Virus record (IMG/VR): IMGVR_UViG_3300031974_004167 | Span: 1 to 27,491 of that record | DNA: 27,491 nt | Reading direction: 5' to 3' (one strand) | Source: a virus | Part shown: in pieces, positions 1-8,135 of the stretch | Numbering within the stretch: the stretch's first letter is position 1 | Layout of the letters: each line of letters opens with the position of its first letter | Translations under genes and position numbers: made by a program | The notes under the pieces: generated by a model | Databases searched by the model: none | Told to the model about the DNA's origin: nothing | Seen by the model: only the letters and a program-made list of their open reading frames with translations

Positions 1-1073
1 CTTGCAGGAGTTTTTGTGTAAACAGTGCTTGTAATATTTGCTGTAACACTTTCGTCAGTTGGAGCACCTTGTTCGCCAACTTCTACCTGATAGCCTGTAC
101 CAGTATCTCCGTCGTCTAATTCTATTTTAAATTGCAATCTACTTGCTGTTGAAAGAGCAGTATTAGTTCTAGCATAAATTCTAAAAAAGTTATCATCATA
201 AATCTGTGATACTGGAATTCCACCTGTATTGCCGCTGGCTCTTCCGCCGCCTTGCTTTTCAAATATTTTAGTCCACGTAGTACCGCTGCCAATATTGGCT
301 CCACTATATCCTGTTCCACTTCCAGGTGCAATTGCTTCGCAAATCCAATCTGTTTGATTACGTCTACGGAAACGTACTGTGCCTGCATCACTTAGTACCT
401 GTGCCCAGTCCCAGTCTTTGGTATAAGGAGTACCTGTTGTGCCACCCGTTGCACTAGATTGAAATGCAAATTCACCGCCTGCAGCTAGATAGTAAATTAA
501 ATTATTATGACTTCCAAAATCAACTGTAACTTCGTGAGTAATAATTTTTGCTGCATCACTGCTACCACCAAATGTCGTTGTTCGAGTACTAGATGTACTT
601 ACACCGCCTGATGTTTCTAATGGTTCTAATCCTGTAAAACTTGTCGACGGAAATTCTGTGCTTGCATGATTAAATGTAAGCACAGTATCAGCAATAGTAT
701 CTAAATCTAATTTATGCTGCCAAGCAATTGCATCTCTATTAGGAATATCAACATCACTAGGATATGTTAGTTGACCTTCAAACTCAGTTGGAGAAATATC
801 AGTAGCAAGAGTACCAAAGCAATGATTATGACCTGCTTGCAAATCAAGCCATAGATCAAAATGCTGTTGTTCTGTTACAGTATCACTTACACCAGGTGTG
901 TTTCCACCTACTACATTATTACTTGAAAAATTTCTTCCATAGCCGCCAAATGTTGTAAGGGGGGTACTTAAACTGCCATAGTCGTTGTATACCGATACAT
1001 TGCCCAGCCTACCAGCAACCAATTCTCTTATTGCATTATAATGCGAAGCCAATATTGGGGTATTTACAGCCAT
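1..1073 (-). CDS. Tail/fibre-associated protein, paralogue of the neighbouring 300-residue protein (3' end cut by window edge)
   Basis: An open frame of 357 codons starts at ATG 1071-1073 and runs without a stop off the left edge, so the C-terminus is missing. The start is preceded by a GAGGA Shine-Dalgarno and, further up, by an exact sigma70-type promoter. The function is not recognised. The protein is clearly related to the upstream 300-residue protein: both begin with a YN..R/L..G helix, and later share an AAGGEF / NAGGQI segment (about residues 197-202 here), KDWDWAQVLSDAGTVRF against KNQDWQTMLSNSGQVQF (219-235), and GSGTGY. It carries a longer middle part including a GHNHC segment (81-85). 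The composition is Gly/Ser/Thr-rich and beta-type, with no signal peptide or membrane segment. By context it is a tail or fibre accessory protein at the end of the fibre cluster; this role is inferred. Confidence 0.8.
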   Translation of the reverse strand, partial: MAVNTPILASHYNAIRELVAGRLGNVSVYNDYGSLSTPLTTFGGYGRNFSSNNVVGGNTPGVSDTVTEQQHFDLWLDLQAGHNHCFGTLATDISPTEFEGQLTYPSDVDIPNRDAIAWQHKLDLDTIADTVLTFNHASTEFPSTSFTGLEPLETSGGVSTSSTRTTTFGGSSDAAKIITHEVTVDFGSHNNLIYYLAAGGEFAFQSSATGGTTGTPYTKDWDWAQVLSDAGTVRFRRRNQTDWICEAIAPGSGTGYSGANIGSGTTWTKIFEKQGGGRASGNTGGIPVSQIYDDNFFRIYARTNTALSTASRLQFKIELDDGDTGTGYQVEVGEQGAPTDESVTANITSTVYTKTPA

Positions 1074-1092
1074 TTACATTCCTCTTTTAAAT

Positions 1093-1121
1093 ATTATAAT
1101 ACAAATTATCACATTTGTCAA
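1093..1121 (-). promoter_or_regulatory. Consensus sigma70-type promoter TTGACA-N17-TATAAT
   Basis: On the minus strand a perfect -35 TTGACA (1116-1121) and a perfect -10 TATAAT (1093-1098) are separated by exactly 17 bases. The -35 box starts directly after the TGA stop (1122-1124) of the 300-residue gene. The expected start near 1086 would give a leader of about 13 bases holding the GAGGA ribosome site of the next gene. The rest of this 48-base spacer shows no hairpin. The activity is inferred from the match only. Confidence 0.7.
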
Positions 1122-2024
1122 TCATAACTCACTGGTCTTGTTATATGCAGGTGCGTCATTATTTACATATGTACCAGATGCTCTTAAATGAGAAACTGCA
1201 CTTGTAAGTATACCAGCAACGTATTCGTCAGCGCCGCCTGAACCTACATCTCTATCCCAAAACACAATATCAAATGTTATTGTACTAGAATCTTTATTTT
1301 TTGCCTGTACAAACCAATTATTTTCTGAATATGTTCCGGTTGGGTCACCTTCTTTCAAATATACAGTTTGATAACTTGATGTCAAGTCTTCATTACCTAT
1401 AGCATATCCTGTACCTGTACCAGTAGATGTTGTTGCAGCTCTACCAAACTGTACTTGTCCACTATTAGAAAGCATTGTCTGCCAGTCTTGATTTTTTGCT
1501 AAATCTGCGCTGCCTACAGCACTGATATCTAAACTTGCATCAAAGCGTATTTGTCCTCCAGCATTAAAAAATGCTCTGCGCTCATTTGCACTTGCAAAAC
1601 CTACATCTATTGTATGATTTACTTGTTGAGGAGTTGCAGTTCCGCCCCATGGCGATGCTGCTCCGTTTTTGATACTGTTTACACCTGCTGATTCTGCAGA
1701 TGCTTGCGATGGATGTATTACAAAACGATCATTTTCTAAACTGGTAATTAGAGTTTCGTAAGCACTATATAATGCCTCTGTAATTTCATCATCTGTTGTT
1801 ACTGTTGAAATTGTTGTAGGAGTAGTGCCATTTATATGAATATAAACTTTTTCAAAATCGGTGTACAATGCGTTCATATGAACAGCTTGAGCTTCTGTTT
1901 TTACTGGTTCAGAATTAGAAGATACAGTTTGATTGTATCCTTTATCTAAATTACCTATTCCTAAAAGTCCTGCAATTCTACCTTGTAATTCATTGTATCT
2001 TGCTGCTGAAATAATTTCTGGCAT
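1122..2024 (-). CDS. Conserved tail/fibre-associated protein, 300 residues
   Basis: This complete gene has ATG at 2022-2024 and GGAG seven bases upstream, so the start is well supported. I do not recognise a named function. The N-terminus (1-100) looks helical (ARYNELQGRIAGLLG, then a stretch ending in ETLITSLENDR) and is followed by a Gly/Ser/Thr-rich beta-type half. That half holds NERRAFFNAGGQIRFD (147-162), KNQDWQTMLSNSGQVQFGR (177-195) and TGTGTGY (201-207), which are matched in order in the next gene downstream. The pair therefore comes from duplication and divergence. There is no signal peptide or membrane segment. The place after three fibre genes and the late-promoter-like box in front suggest a late virion protein attached to the tail; this is an inference. 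A chaperone for fibre assembly is an alternative. Confidence 0.85.
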   Translation of the reverse strand: MPEIISAARYNELQGRIAGLLGIGNLDKGYNQTVSSNSEPVKTEAQAVHMNALYTDFEKVYIHINGTTPTTISTVTTDDEITEALYSAYETLITSLENDRFVIHPSQASAESAGVNSIKNGAASPWGGTATPQQVNHTIDVGFASANERRAFFNAGGQIRFDASLDISAVGSADLAKNQDWQTMLSNSGQVQFGRAATTSTGTGTGYAIGNEDLTSSYQTVYLKEGDPTGTYSENNWFVQAKNKDSSTITFDIVFWDRDVGSGGADEYVAGILTSAVSHLRASGTYVNNDAPAYNKTSEL

Positions 2025-2042
2025 ATGTGATCTCCATTACTG

Positions 2043-2050
2043 TACTTATA
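2043..2050 (-). promoter_or_regulatory. Late-promoter-like box TATAAGTA
   Basis: TATAAGTA differs by one base from the T4 late consensus TATAAATA. It overlaps the TAA stop (2046-2048) of the 506-residue gene and lies 18 bases before the ATG of the 300-residue gene. It continues into CAGTAA, giving a 13-base match with one or two differences to the boxes at 8122-8135 and 25801-25814. Confidence 0.5.
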
Positions 2051-3566
2051 CTTTCAGCACACACTCAACTAATTTTTCACCCTCGTCTAGATTTGTTTCT
2101 AATGCTATTCCAACTAGTGCTCTAGTTGCTGTTGTTGTACATACACCATTTTCCCAAGCATATACAGGCGTGCCTTTTTCAATAACACCTGTACATCTCA
2201 CCGGAACACGACCTTTTAAGGCAATAGCCTGCCCGTCAATATCGGCATTCATTAAATATGCTGGATATTCGCTAATAACACCAATTGCTAAATCACTAGA
2301 TCTTGCTGGTCTTGTTTCTGCACTAACATCTGCTTCTTCTACAAATCTTTGTGCAGATACCGCCATTACAGTACCTACAGGGTGTTCTTCTTCTGTAGTA
2401 TATTTTTCTGCTAAGTCTGCATATTGTGCTTTTGTAGCAGTACCATTAAAGAATCTTGCTGTAAGATCTGCATTTGCATCTCTAATTGCTACAGTATTTG
2501 CACTTGCTGCTGTGCTTGCACTACGTCCTGTACCTGCTACATCTACAGTAGTTGCTTTTGTTGCTGTACCGCTGAATAAAGTTGCATGTATTTCAGCAAA
2601 TCTTTCGCTAGAACTACCAATGTTATATACCCCATCTGCTTCAGGATATAAACCTTTTATTTCTCCTGCAACATTCCTTACGCTAACAATAGGTGTTGGA
2701 TCTTCACCTGATTGACTTGCTTCAAAAACAATTTTTGGTCCTTTGTTTTCAAATTTAGCTTGGTTATCAGATTCGATTTTAATTCTTAAATCATTACTAT
2801 CACCTACAGTAAATCCTGCATCACCAAAAGTAATAGAATCCGATTTTTTTAGATAATCACTATATAATGTTCCGCCTAATCTAAGTGCATCATTAGCTGT
2901 GCCCCAGATAATTGGTTCATTGTTTGATGCACTGATGTAATCGCCTAAGTTATTTTGTGTCAACCCTGTAGCACTGTTTACCAGTGTCATACCACGTTTG
3001 ATTAAACTAAAACCAGTTAAAGCTGGAACACCATCAGGTTGTAAATTTGCAAGGGTAAATTCTTCATTTGAAATAACATAAACAGATACGTCATTTATTA
3101 GTGCAACAATAATTGTTTTTTCGTTTTCGGCATTATCTAAAACGTTTACACTAAGCATTTGTGTTGTACCGCTACCAGCACTTTGAGGACCAACAAGAAT
3201 AAATTCTCCAGCAGCAGTTTTACCGTACAATTGGTTGCTAGAACTACTCCACCATAGATCGCCTTCGTCTAACCCAATTGGTTCAGTTGCACTAACTTCA
3301 GTACCACCTGCTGTTTTCCAAGCACTGCCTGTATAAAATTTTAGTTTTGTAGTGCTTGCATCGTACCAAACTTGCCCGTCAATTGCTTTAACTGGAGCAG
3401 TTGTACCACTAAAATTTTCTAACAAATGAAGATAGTTTTCGTTTTGAACTTCACCATATCCACTATAATTTCTACCTACAAATTTAATATCTGTAGTTTG
3501 ATCAATTGTACCATCTTCTACAACAGTAAGTTGTGTACCGTTAAATCTATTTACAATATATGCCAT
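2046..3566 (-). CDS. Tail fibre protein, third member of the shared-N-terminus trio (506 residues)
   Basis: The N-terminal module (about 1-127) is shared with the 673- and 627-residue neighbours: NENYLHLLENF (42-52), GQVWYD (64-69), a second GDLWW segment (102-106) and LVGP (124-127). Such a common N-terminus is normally the part that docks a fibre to the virion. The middle carries the fibre motif YNIGSSSERFAEIHATLFSG (314-333), which is also present in the 673-residue protein. The C-terminus (about 397-506) is a separate compact beta domain with IGVISEYPAYLMN (428-440) and GRVPV (452-456), of a type I recall from tail fibres of marine T4-like phages. No collar domain or catalytic motif is visible. 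The ATG at 3564-3566 has an AGGA ribosome site nine bases upstream. Fibre is a confident call; the receptor is unknown. Confidence 0.87.
   Translation of the reverse strand: MAYIVNRFNGTQLTVVEDGTIDQTTDIKFVGRNYSGYGEVQNENYLHLLENFSGTTAPVKAIDGQVWYDASTTKLKFYTGSAWKTAGGTEVSATEPIGLDEGDLWWSSSSNQLYGKTAAGEFILVGPQSAGSGTTQMLSVNVLDNAENEKTIIVALINDVSVYVISNEEFTLANLQPDGVPALTGFSLIKRGMTLVNSATGLTQNNLGDYISASNNEPIIWGTANDALRLGGTLYSDYLKKSDSITFGDAGFTVGDSNDLRIKIESDNQAKFENKGPKIVFEASQSGEDPTPIVSVRNVAGEIKGLYPEADGVYNIGSSSERFAEIHATLFSGTATKATTVDVAGTGRSASTAASANTVAIRDANADLTARFFNGTATKAQYADLAEKYTTEEEHPVGTVMAVSAQRFVEEADVSAETRPARSSDLAIGVISEYPAYLMNADIDGQAIALKGRVPVRCTGVIEKGTPVYAWENGVCTTTATRALVGIALETNLDEGEKLVECVLKV
3183..3566 (-). repeat. 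Shared fibre N-terminal module, copy 3
   Basis: This is residues 1-128 of the 506-residue fibre. The module is defined by NEN(F/Y)-x3-LENF, GQ(L/V)WYD, a second GD(L/I)W and a closing LVGP, in the same order and at almost the same spacing as in the copies at 5098-5481 and 7107-7502. It is a protein-level repeat; the DNA has diverged. Confidence 0.8.
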
Positions 3567-3588
3567 TATTGTTGTTCCTCGCTTATGT

Positions 3589-3596
3589 TATTTATC
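3589..3596 (-). promoter_or_regulatory. Late-type promoter box GATAAATA
   Basis: GATAAATA matches the T4 late consensus TATAAATA at seven of eight positions. It lies in the 31-base spacer between the stop of the 627-residue gene (3598-3600) and the ATG of the 506-residue gene, 22 bases before that ATG, with the ribosome site between them. Confidence 0.6.
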
Positions 3597-3597
3597 G

Positions 3598-5481
3598 TTA
3601 TACTGCTGATGTGCTGATTACACCTGTGTTTACGTCCCAAAGGCCACTTGATATTGTAATAGTAATTACACGCCTTGTAACTGTAAGATTCACTGTTGCT
3701 GTAGGATCACTAATTGCGAAGTCTCCAACAACATTTATGTTTTGTACACCGGCGCTGTCAACTGGTACAAGTGTTTTAGCTATTCCGCTTTGTACATCAA
3801 TTGGATCAGTTGTTGCTTCATAATAGTATGCATGAATTTTTGCAGTCGTTCCATTTCTTTCTGTAGCAGGCGGTGATATTTCTGCTAACATTGTTGCAAT
3901 TTTTACAACCAAAGCATCATCACAAGTTCCGTCGCCATATGCTCCAGGATTGTATGTAGTTCCAAGTCCTGTAATATCTACACCCATTACAATTGGTGTT
4001 GATGTCACTGCTTCATCTACATATTTTTTGTGTGCTACATCATTATCATCTGCTGGCTCTAAAACGTTTTTAATTCTTTTTGGATTTGTCAATTCAATAT
4101 CATCAACGCTGGTAATTTGTAAACCGCCAGTTGTTGATATCGTGTCTTCAGTAATTGTCATTGTATCAGTAGTTGCGCCAACTTGAAGTTGTATCAATTT
4201 GCCTACAGTTGTTAAACTACTGTTTACAACACTTGTACCTAATGTATCTAATGATAATACATCGGCTGTACCAATATGATAAGAGTGGTATACCGAATCT
4301 AGTGCAATACCGTGGCTGCTTGTCCAAAGATCAGTTCCAGTACGGAATGACCATTCTTTATCATCGCCACTAACTCTAATAACTATACCTGCAGGTCCAT
4401 ATAAACTTTCTAACCCTGCTAAATCTGCTTCACTGATAAGTGTACTATCATCTTGTATTGCAAGTTCTATTCTATGATCTTCAACACGTAATTTTGCAAC
4501 ATCTAAACTTACACTATCACCTTCTACTAAAATGTTTCCTGTAACACGCAAATCGCCAGCAATATCAACTGTATAAGCAGGTAATGTACTTTGGAAAAAA
4601 CCAACACGTTTTTCACTTGCATCAAAATAAACACTCTGTGCAATATCATTACTACCATTAAATGCAATTTTAAAATCTTGATTTGTTTTTTGCATTTTAA
4701 GATTAGTGATTGCACCATCCTGTCTAATATTTAAATCAAAATCGTCACCTAAGAAAAGGCCGTTATCATCTTTTATACTAATACTACCTGTTGTAGTACT
4801 ATTATTGTTAGAACTTAGAAAACTACTTTGATCATATACATTGCCAAAATCGTCAATAAGTTGCTTTGCACTATTTGCAGATCCTAAAAATGTATATGTG
4901 CTAAATCCTGAATTTATATTAAAACCAACTTTTAAATCTGTAAAACCTGGAATACTAGGAAAAGGAGTAAAGTTGTCTTTTGTTTCAATAGCAACTAAAC
5001 TTCCATTTATATATTTTTTAATAACTGTTTTGTTTTGTCCTAGGGTATCTTTTATAGTTTCTACTATATCACCTGTTCGTGATTGTGTTTTACTATATTG
5101 TGGTCCAACCAAAATTGTTTCTGTGCCATTCCAAAAATACACCTGGTCTTTACTACCGTCAATCCATATATCGCCTTCAATAAGTTCATCTGGCTGTGTA
5201 GAACTATAAATTGTACTATCTGTACTTCTAAATGTAATACCGTCATAAACTTTTAATCTTTGTGTAGCCCTATCGTACCACAGTTGCCCTTCGATTGGCT
5301 TGTTAGGCGCAGTAGTGTTTGAAAAATTTTCAAGCATTTTGATAAAGTTTTCATTTATACTTTCACCAAAGCCTTGATAATTTTTACCTATAAGATTTAT
5401 ATCTGCGGATGTAGTATCTAATCTGCCATCTACAAGTTCTACTAATAATGATCCGTCTGTCTTATTTAATTTATAGGCCAT
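3598..5481 (-). CDS. Tail fibre protein, second member of the shared-N-terminus trio (627 residues)
   Basis: The first 128 residues carry the shared module: INENFIKMLENF (42-53), GQLWYD (65-70), GDIW (103-106) and LVGP (124-127). Similarity to the 673-residue protein continues to about residue 210. The middle has typical fibre features: DIAGDLRVTGNILVEGDSVS (306-325), LRVEDHRIELA (331-341), and DVAHKKYVDEA (481-491), the A-x-K-x-YVD pattern often seen just before a fibre tip domain. The C-terminal domain (about 497-627), presumably the tip, is unrelated to those of the two sister proteins and I do not recognise it. The ATG overlaps the preceding TAA by one base (TAATG), and a GGAGTAA ribosome site lies inside the end of the upstream gene, so translation is probably coupled. 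It is likely a homotrimeric receptor-binding or accessory fibre. Confidence 0.87.
   Translation of the reverse strand: MAYKLNKTDGSLLVELVDGRLDTTSADINLIGKNYQGFGESINENFIKMLENFSNTTAPNKPIEGQLWYDRATQRLKVYDGITFRSTDSTIYSSTQPDELIEGDIWIDGSKDQVYFWNGTETILVGPQYSKTQSRTGDIVETIKDTLGQNKTVIKKYINGSLVAIETKDNFTPFPSIPGFTDLKVGFNINSGFSTYTFLGSANSAKQLIDDFGNVYDQSSFLSSNNNSTTTGSISIKDDNGLFLGDDFDLNIRQDGAITNLKMQKTNQDFKIAFNGSNDIAQSVYFDASEKRVGFFQSTLPAYTVDIAGDLRVTGNILVEGDSVSLDVAKLRVEDHRIELAIQDDSTLISEADLAGLESLYGPAGIVIRVSGDDKEWSFRTGTDLWTSSHGIALDSVYHSYHIGTADVLSLDTLGTSVVNSSLTTVGKLIQLQVGATTDTMTITEDTISTTGGLQITSVDDIELTNPKRIKNVLEPADDNDVAHKKYVDEAVTSTPIVMGVDITGLGTTYNPGAYGDGTCDDALVVKIATMLAEISPPATERNGTTAKIHAYYYEATTDPIDVQSGIAKTLVPVDSAGVQNINVVGDFAISDPTATVNLTVTRRVITITISSGLWDVNTGVISTSAV
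5098..5481 (-). repeat. Shared fibre N-terminal module, copy 2
   Basis: Residues 1-128 of the 627-residue fibre carry the same ordered motifs (NENF, LENF, GQLWYD, GDIW, LVGP) as the two sister fibres. Confidence 0.8.
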
Positions 5482-7502
5482 TATGCTGTTACTCCGTGAT
5501 ATATAATAAAGTTCAATGCTAAGAACGGGTTCACAACATTCATAGGCAAGTTTTGTAAGTCAACAACTCCGCCACTGGTTTCTAGTCTTGTACCAACACC
5601 GGATGTATCGCCGTTGTTTGGAACACTATCTGTTCCAGTATATGTTGCTGTGCTGGCCGCATAGTATTGATTGCCGTCGCCATCCTCAAAATCATGTTTG
5701 TGTTCAGGCAAGTTTTCTTGCTGAATAGTTACTTCTGTGCTACCGCCTATACTACCTAAGTTTCCTGTTGAGATTGCATTAGCAGATAACGATCTACCAG
5801 ACAAACTATTGTCTGTTGACATCAATGGCAGTTGCCCTCGTAAATCTGGAATTTTAAAAAATCCTGCTGTTGTAGGATTTCCATAATACCATGTGCTGCT
5901 ATTTGCAGGATCAAATCCAATAGCATTTGCCAAATCTAAGTATGTAGTCCTATCGTATTCTTCGCCATCACATATAAACCAACCTGTTGGAGCAACAGGG
6001 CCGCCGTACATGATAATTGTCCCAACTGGCATTGTATCAATGCTGCCAATTAGCTGTGCAGGAGTAGCTTTAGCTAAAACTCCACCTTGATTTACAAGTA
6101 ATTCATCTGTTGTGCGATTGATACTGCTTGCTGCTGTTTGATCGCTAATTATTGCAGGAGCAGCCTGTGTACCAAAAGTTTTTGTGCTACCGCCAGTTTG
6201 TCCATCAAATACAAAACTACTGCTGGTAATTTGTCCTGTCATAGAAAATGTAGTTGTACTGTTTAGTTTAGCTGTACTACCTGCTGTACCACTTACATTA
6301 CCTGTGACATTACCTGTTAAATTTCCAGTGATTCTATTTGCATACAATGTGTCAAAAGGCAAAACACTTGTACCGATATTTCTAGTATTTGCAATGTCTG
6401 GCAATATATTTGCCATTGTAATGTTTCCGTCGATTACTGCATTACCGCCTACATTTATATTTTTTGCAACACCAATTCCGCCAGCAACTCTCAATGCTCC
6501 TGTAGTAGGATTATTACTTTCGGTCGTTCCGTTTACTATTACTGAACTGTCTGTTTTGATGTTGCCTACAACATCTAAACTTTCTGTAGGATTTAAGTTG
6601 TTTACACCTATATTTGTGTTACTCTTTACCCTTAAAGGAACAACAAATGTACCATTATTATTTACACGCATATCTAAAGGTGCACCTGGTATAGTATTTT
6701 CTATAATACCATTGTTGCCTTCAACTAAAACACTTATTGTTTTTGCATTGCCAACTTCAATACCTTGGTTATTTTTAATTTGTAATTTTTCTGTTACCTG
6801 GTTAACAATATTATTACGCATAAAGTTTGCGGCAGGAATAGTTGCACCGCTTATCAACAGATTTTCAGCTAAATCTGCTGTTCCATTAAATTTTGCTGTA
6901 CTTAAACTTTTGTTGAAATTTATACCGACTTTAAACGGTGTTGTGCTACTATATCCTGCAAAAGGTGTTTTAGGAGAAAATTCTGTTCTTGTATAAATTG
7001 TTACAGGAATATCTTCAATATAATTTATTATTACTGTTCTAGTTACACTTGCTGTGTCAACAATTTCTTCAACCAAAGCACCACTTTTATTTCCATCGCT
7101 GTAGTTTGGTCCAACAAGTAACCAGCCGCTTCCTGTATACAAATACAACTGACTAGTGCTAGTGTTTACCCATAGATCACCTTTTACACTGTTTGCAAGT
7201 TCTGGCTCAAAACTGCCTTTTTTAAGACCTCCAGCAGCAACCCAATTTGTACCATCATAAATTTTTAATTGATCGACATCTTGTGTAGTATCGTACCATA
7301 GTTGCCCTTCAACTGGATCTGAAGGCGGACTTGCATTTGCAAAGTTTTCTAGCAAATGTAGGAAATTTTCATTTACACTTTGTCCATAGTCTGTGGTAAG
7401 CCTACCAGGTAATTTCATACTTGTTTCTGTATTGATACTGCTATCTTCTACTGTAACATTACCTTTGTTAGCCTCGTCAGTGAACGGAATATTATATGGC
7501 AT
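5481..7502 (-). CDS. Tail fibre protein with C-terminal phage tail collar domain (673 residues)
   Basis: The shared N-terminal module covers about residues 1-132 (NENFLHLLENF 44-54, GQLWYD 66-71, GDLW 108-111, LVGP 129-132). A long repetitive beta-type shaft follows, including ESLDVVGNIKTDSSVIVNG (307-325), RNIGTSVLPFDTLYA (374-388) and NLTGNVTGNVSG (394-405). The C-terminus is a recognisable tail collar domain (Pfam Phage tail collar type): MPVGTIIMYGGPVAPTGWFI (491-510) then FKIPDLRGQLPL (549-560). The LPEHKHD element (598-604) is the H-x-H type that in T4 gp12 and relatives binds metal in the trimer. This makes it the closest thing here to a short-tail-fibre protein, although it is not simply gp12. 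The ATG overlaps the previous TAA (TAATG), with GGAGG nine bases before it. Being first of the trio, it may be the ancestral copy; that is speculation. Confidence 0.92.
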   Translation of the reverse strand: MPYNIPFTDEANKGNVTVEDSSINTETSMKLPGRLTTDYGQSVNENFLHLLENFANASPPSDPVEGQLWYDTTQDVDQLKIYDGTNWVAAGGLKKGSFEPELANSVKGDLWVNTSTSQLYLYTGSGWLLVGPNYSDGNKSGALVEEIVDTASVTRTVIINYIEDIPVTIYTRTEFSPKTPFAGYSSTTPFKVGINFNKSLSTAKFNGTADLAENLLISGATIPAANFMRNNIVNQVTEKLQIKNNQGIEVGNAKTISVLVEGNNGIIENTIPGAPLDMRVNNNGTFVVPLRVKSNTNIGVNNLNPTESLDVVGNIKTDSSVIVNGTTESNNPTTGALRVAGGIGVAKNINVGGNAVIDGNITMANILPDIANTRNIGTSVLPFDTLYANRITGNLTGNVTGNVSGTAGSTAKLNSTTTFSMTGQITSSSFVFDGQTGGSTKTFGTQAAPAIISDQTAASSINRTTDELLVNQGGVLAKATPAQLIGSIDTMPVGTIIMYGGPVAPTGWFICDGEEYDRTTYLDLANAIGFDPANSSTWYYGNPTTAGFFKIPDLRGQLPLMSTDNSLSGRSLSANAISTGNLGSIGGSTEVTIQQENLPEHKHDFEDGDGNQYYAASTATYTGTDSVPNNGDTSGVGTRLETSGGVVDLQNLPMNVVNPFLALNFIIYHGVTA
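7107..7502 (-). repeat. Shared fibre N-terminal module, copy 1
   Basis: Residues 1-132 of the collar-domain fibre carry the same ordered motifs (NENF, LENF, GQLWYD, GDLW, LVGP) as the copies in the next two genes. Confidence 0.8.
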
Positions 7503-8104
7503 TATGTATTACCTCCACTCAAACTTTGTACTCTTACAGTATAATCAATTTGAATAAGTCTGTTTAATGATTTTTGAACTGGATGAAAAATAACATGTGT
7601 AAGCAAGCGTCCTGTACCACTTGGCGAATATCCAACTAGCCCAAGCTCGTCAAAAACAAATTGTTGCTCAGTATCAGCAGCAGTATCAAAAGCGTCTTGT
7701 CCGTCGGGTTCACCATAATCGAGCAATGCACTTACAACAATATCAGTATAATTTGTACCAGTTACATGACGTGTTTCTATTTTATTACGCTGCGGGTCTA
7801 CGTTATTGACGGAACGGTCATCAACAACCTTTGTGTAAGTTTGATTATACAAACTTGCATTTGTACCAGTACTGTTTGGTGTTAGGTATGTAATAATACC
7901 TGTAGGATCAACACTAGTGCCGCCATTTCCAAACGCCATTTCATAGATAAAACCTTCGCCAGCATTACCTAAACTTTCAGCAAGGCTAATACTCATATTT
8001 TCATAATGAATAGCATTACGTTTGTTTACAAATACATGTCCAGAATCTGGATTGTGTATTTTTATATGTCCTTCAATGTGTACACCACTTTGTTCATTAA
8101 TCAT
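7502..8104 (-). CDS. Conserved virion structural protein, 200 residues, function not recognised
   Basis: This complete gene has a single in-frame ATG at 8102-8104 and a weak CGGAA ribosome site upstream. The sequence has a well-ordered, conserved-looking N-terminus: HIEGHIKIHNPDSGHVFVNK (9-28), RNAIHYENMSISLAESL (29-45) and EMAFGNGGTS (55-64). The C-terminus has LLTHVIFHPV (167-176) and a closing beta strand (LIQIDYTVRVQSL, 183-195). It is short and acidic, without signal peptide, membrane segment or catalytic motif. I recall similar proteins next to the giant baseplate protein in marine T4-like phages, but cannot confirm that here. Its place between giant wedge protein and fibres suggests an adaptor joining fibres to the baseplate edge, comparable in position to T4 gp8-gp9. 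That role is inferred from position only. Confidence 0.8.
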   Translation of the reverse strand: MINEQSGVHIEGHIKIHNPDSGHVFVNKRNAIHYENMSISLAESLGNAGEGFIYEMAFGNGGTSVDPTGIITYLTPNSTGTNASLYNQTYTKVVDDRSVNNVDPQRNKIETRHVTGTNYTDIVVSALLDYGEPDGQDAFDTAADTEQQFVFDELGLVGYSPSGTGRLLTHVIFHPVQKSLNRLIQIDYTVRVQSLSGGNT

Positions 8105-8121
8105 ATTTTTATTCCGTTCCT

Positions 8122-8135
8122 ATACTGTATTTATC
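8122..8135 (-). promoter_or_regulatory. Late-type promoter box GATAAATA with CAGTAT extension
   Basis: GATAAATA (8128-8135) overlaps the TAA stop (8131-8133) of the giant gene and continues into CAGTAT. The 13 bases after the first G are identical to those at the gp25 promoter (25801-25813). It lies 23 bases before the ATG of the 200-residue gene, so it probably drives that gene and the fibres in late infection. Confidence 0.62.

Noticed and set aside
122-391. Minus-strand frame of 89 codons near the left edge
   Set aside because: It lies in another frame of the open gene running from 1073 to the left edge, which has paralogue support and a good start.
1933-2715. A 260-codon plus-strand open frame spanning the 300/506 gene boundary
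   Set aside because: It is antisense to two well-supported genes and their promoter; its composition is that of a shadow frame.
6184-6996. A 270-codon plus-strand open frame, hydrophobic
   Set aside because: It is wholly antisense to the 673-residue fibre gene, has no ribosome site, and its Val/Leu/Pro-rich composition is what the complement of Thr/Asn/Gly-rich fibre codons produces.
1-7502. Diversity-generating retroelement acting on the fibre genes
   Set aside because: No reverse transcriptase, template repeat or adenine-biased variable C-terminus could be found in the window; the fibre tips differ by whole domains rather than point sites.
5481-7502. Calling the collar-domain fibre T4 gp12
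   Set aside because: It shares only the collar-type C-terminal domain and H-x-H element; its N-terminus belongs to the local fibre trio, so orthology with gp12 is not supported.
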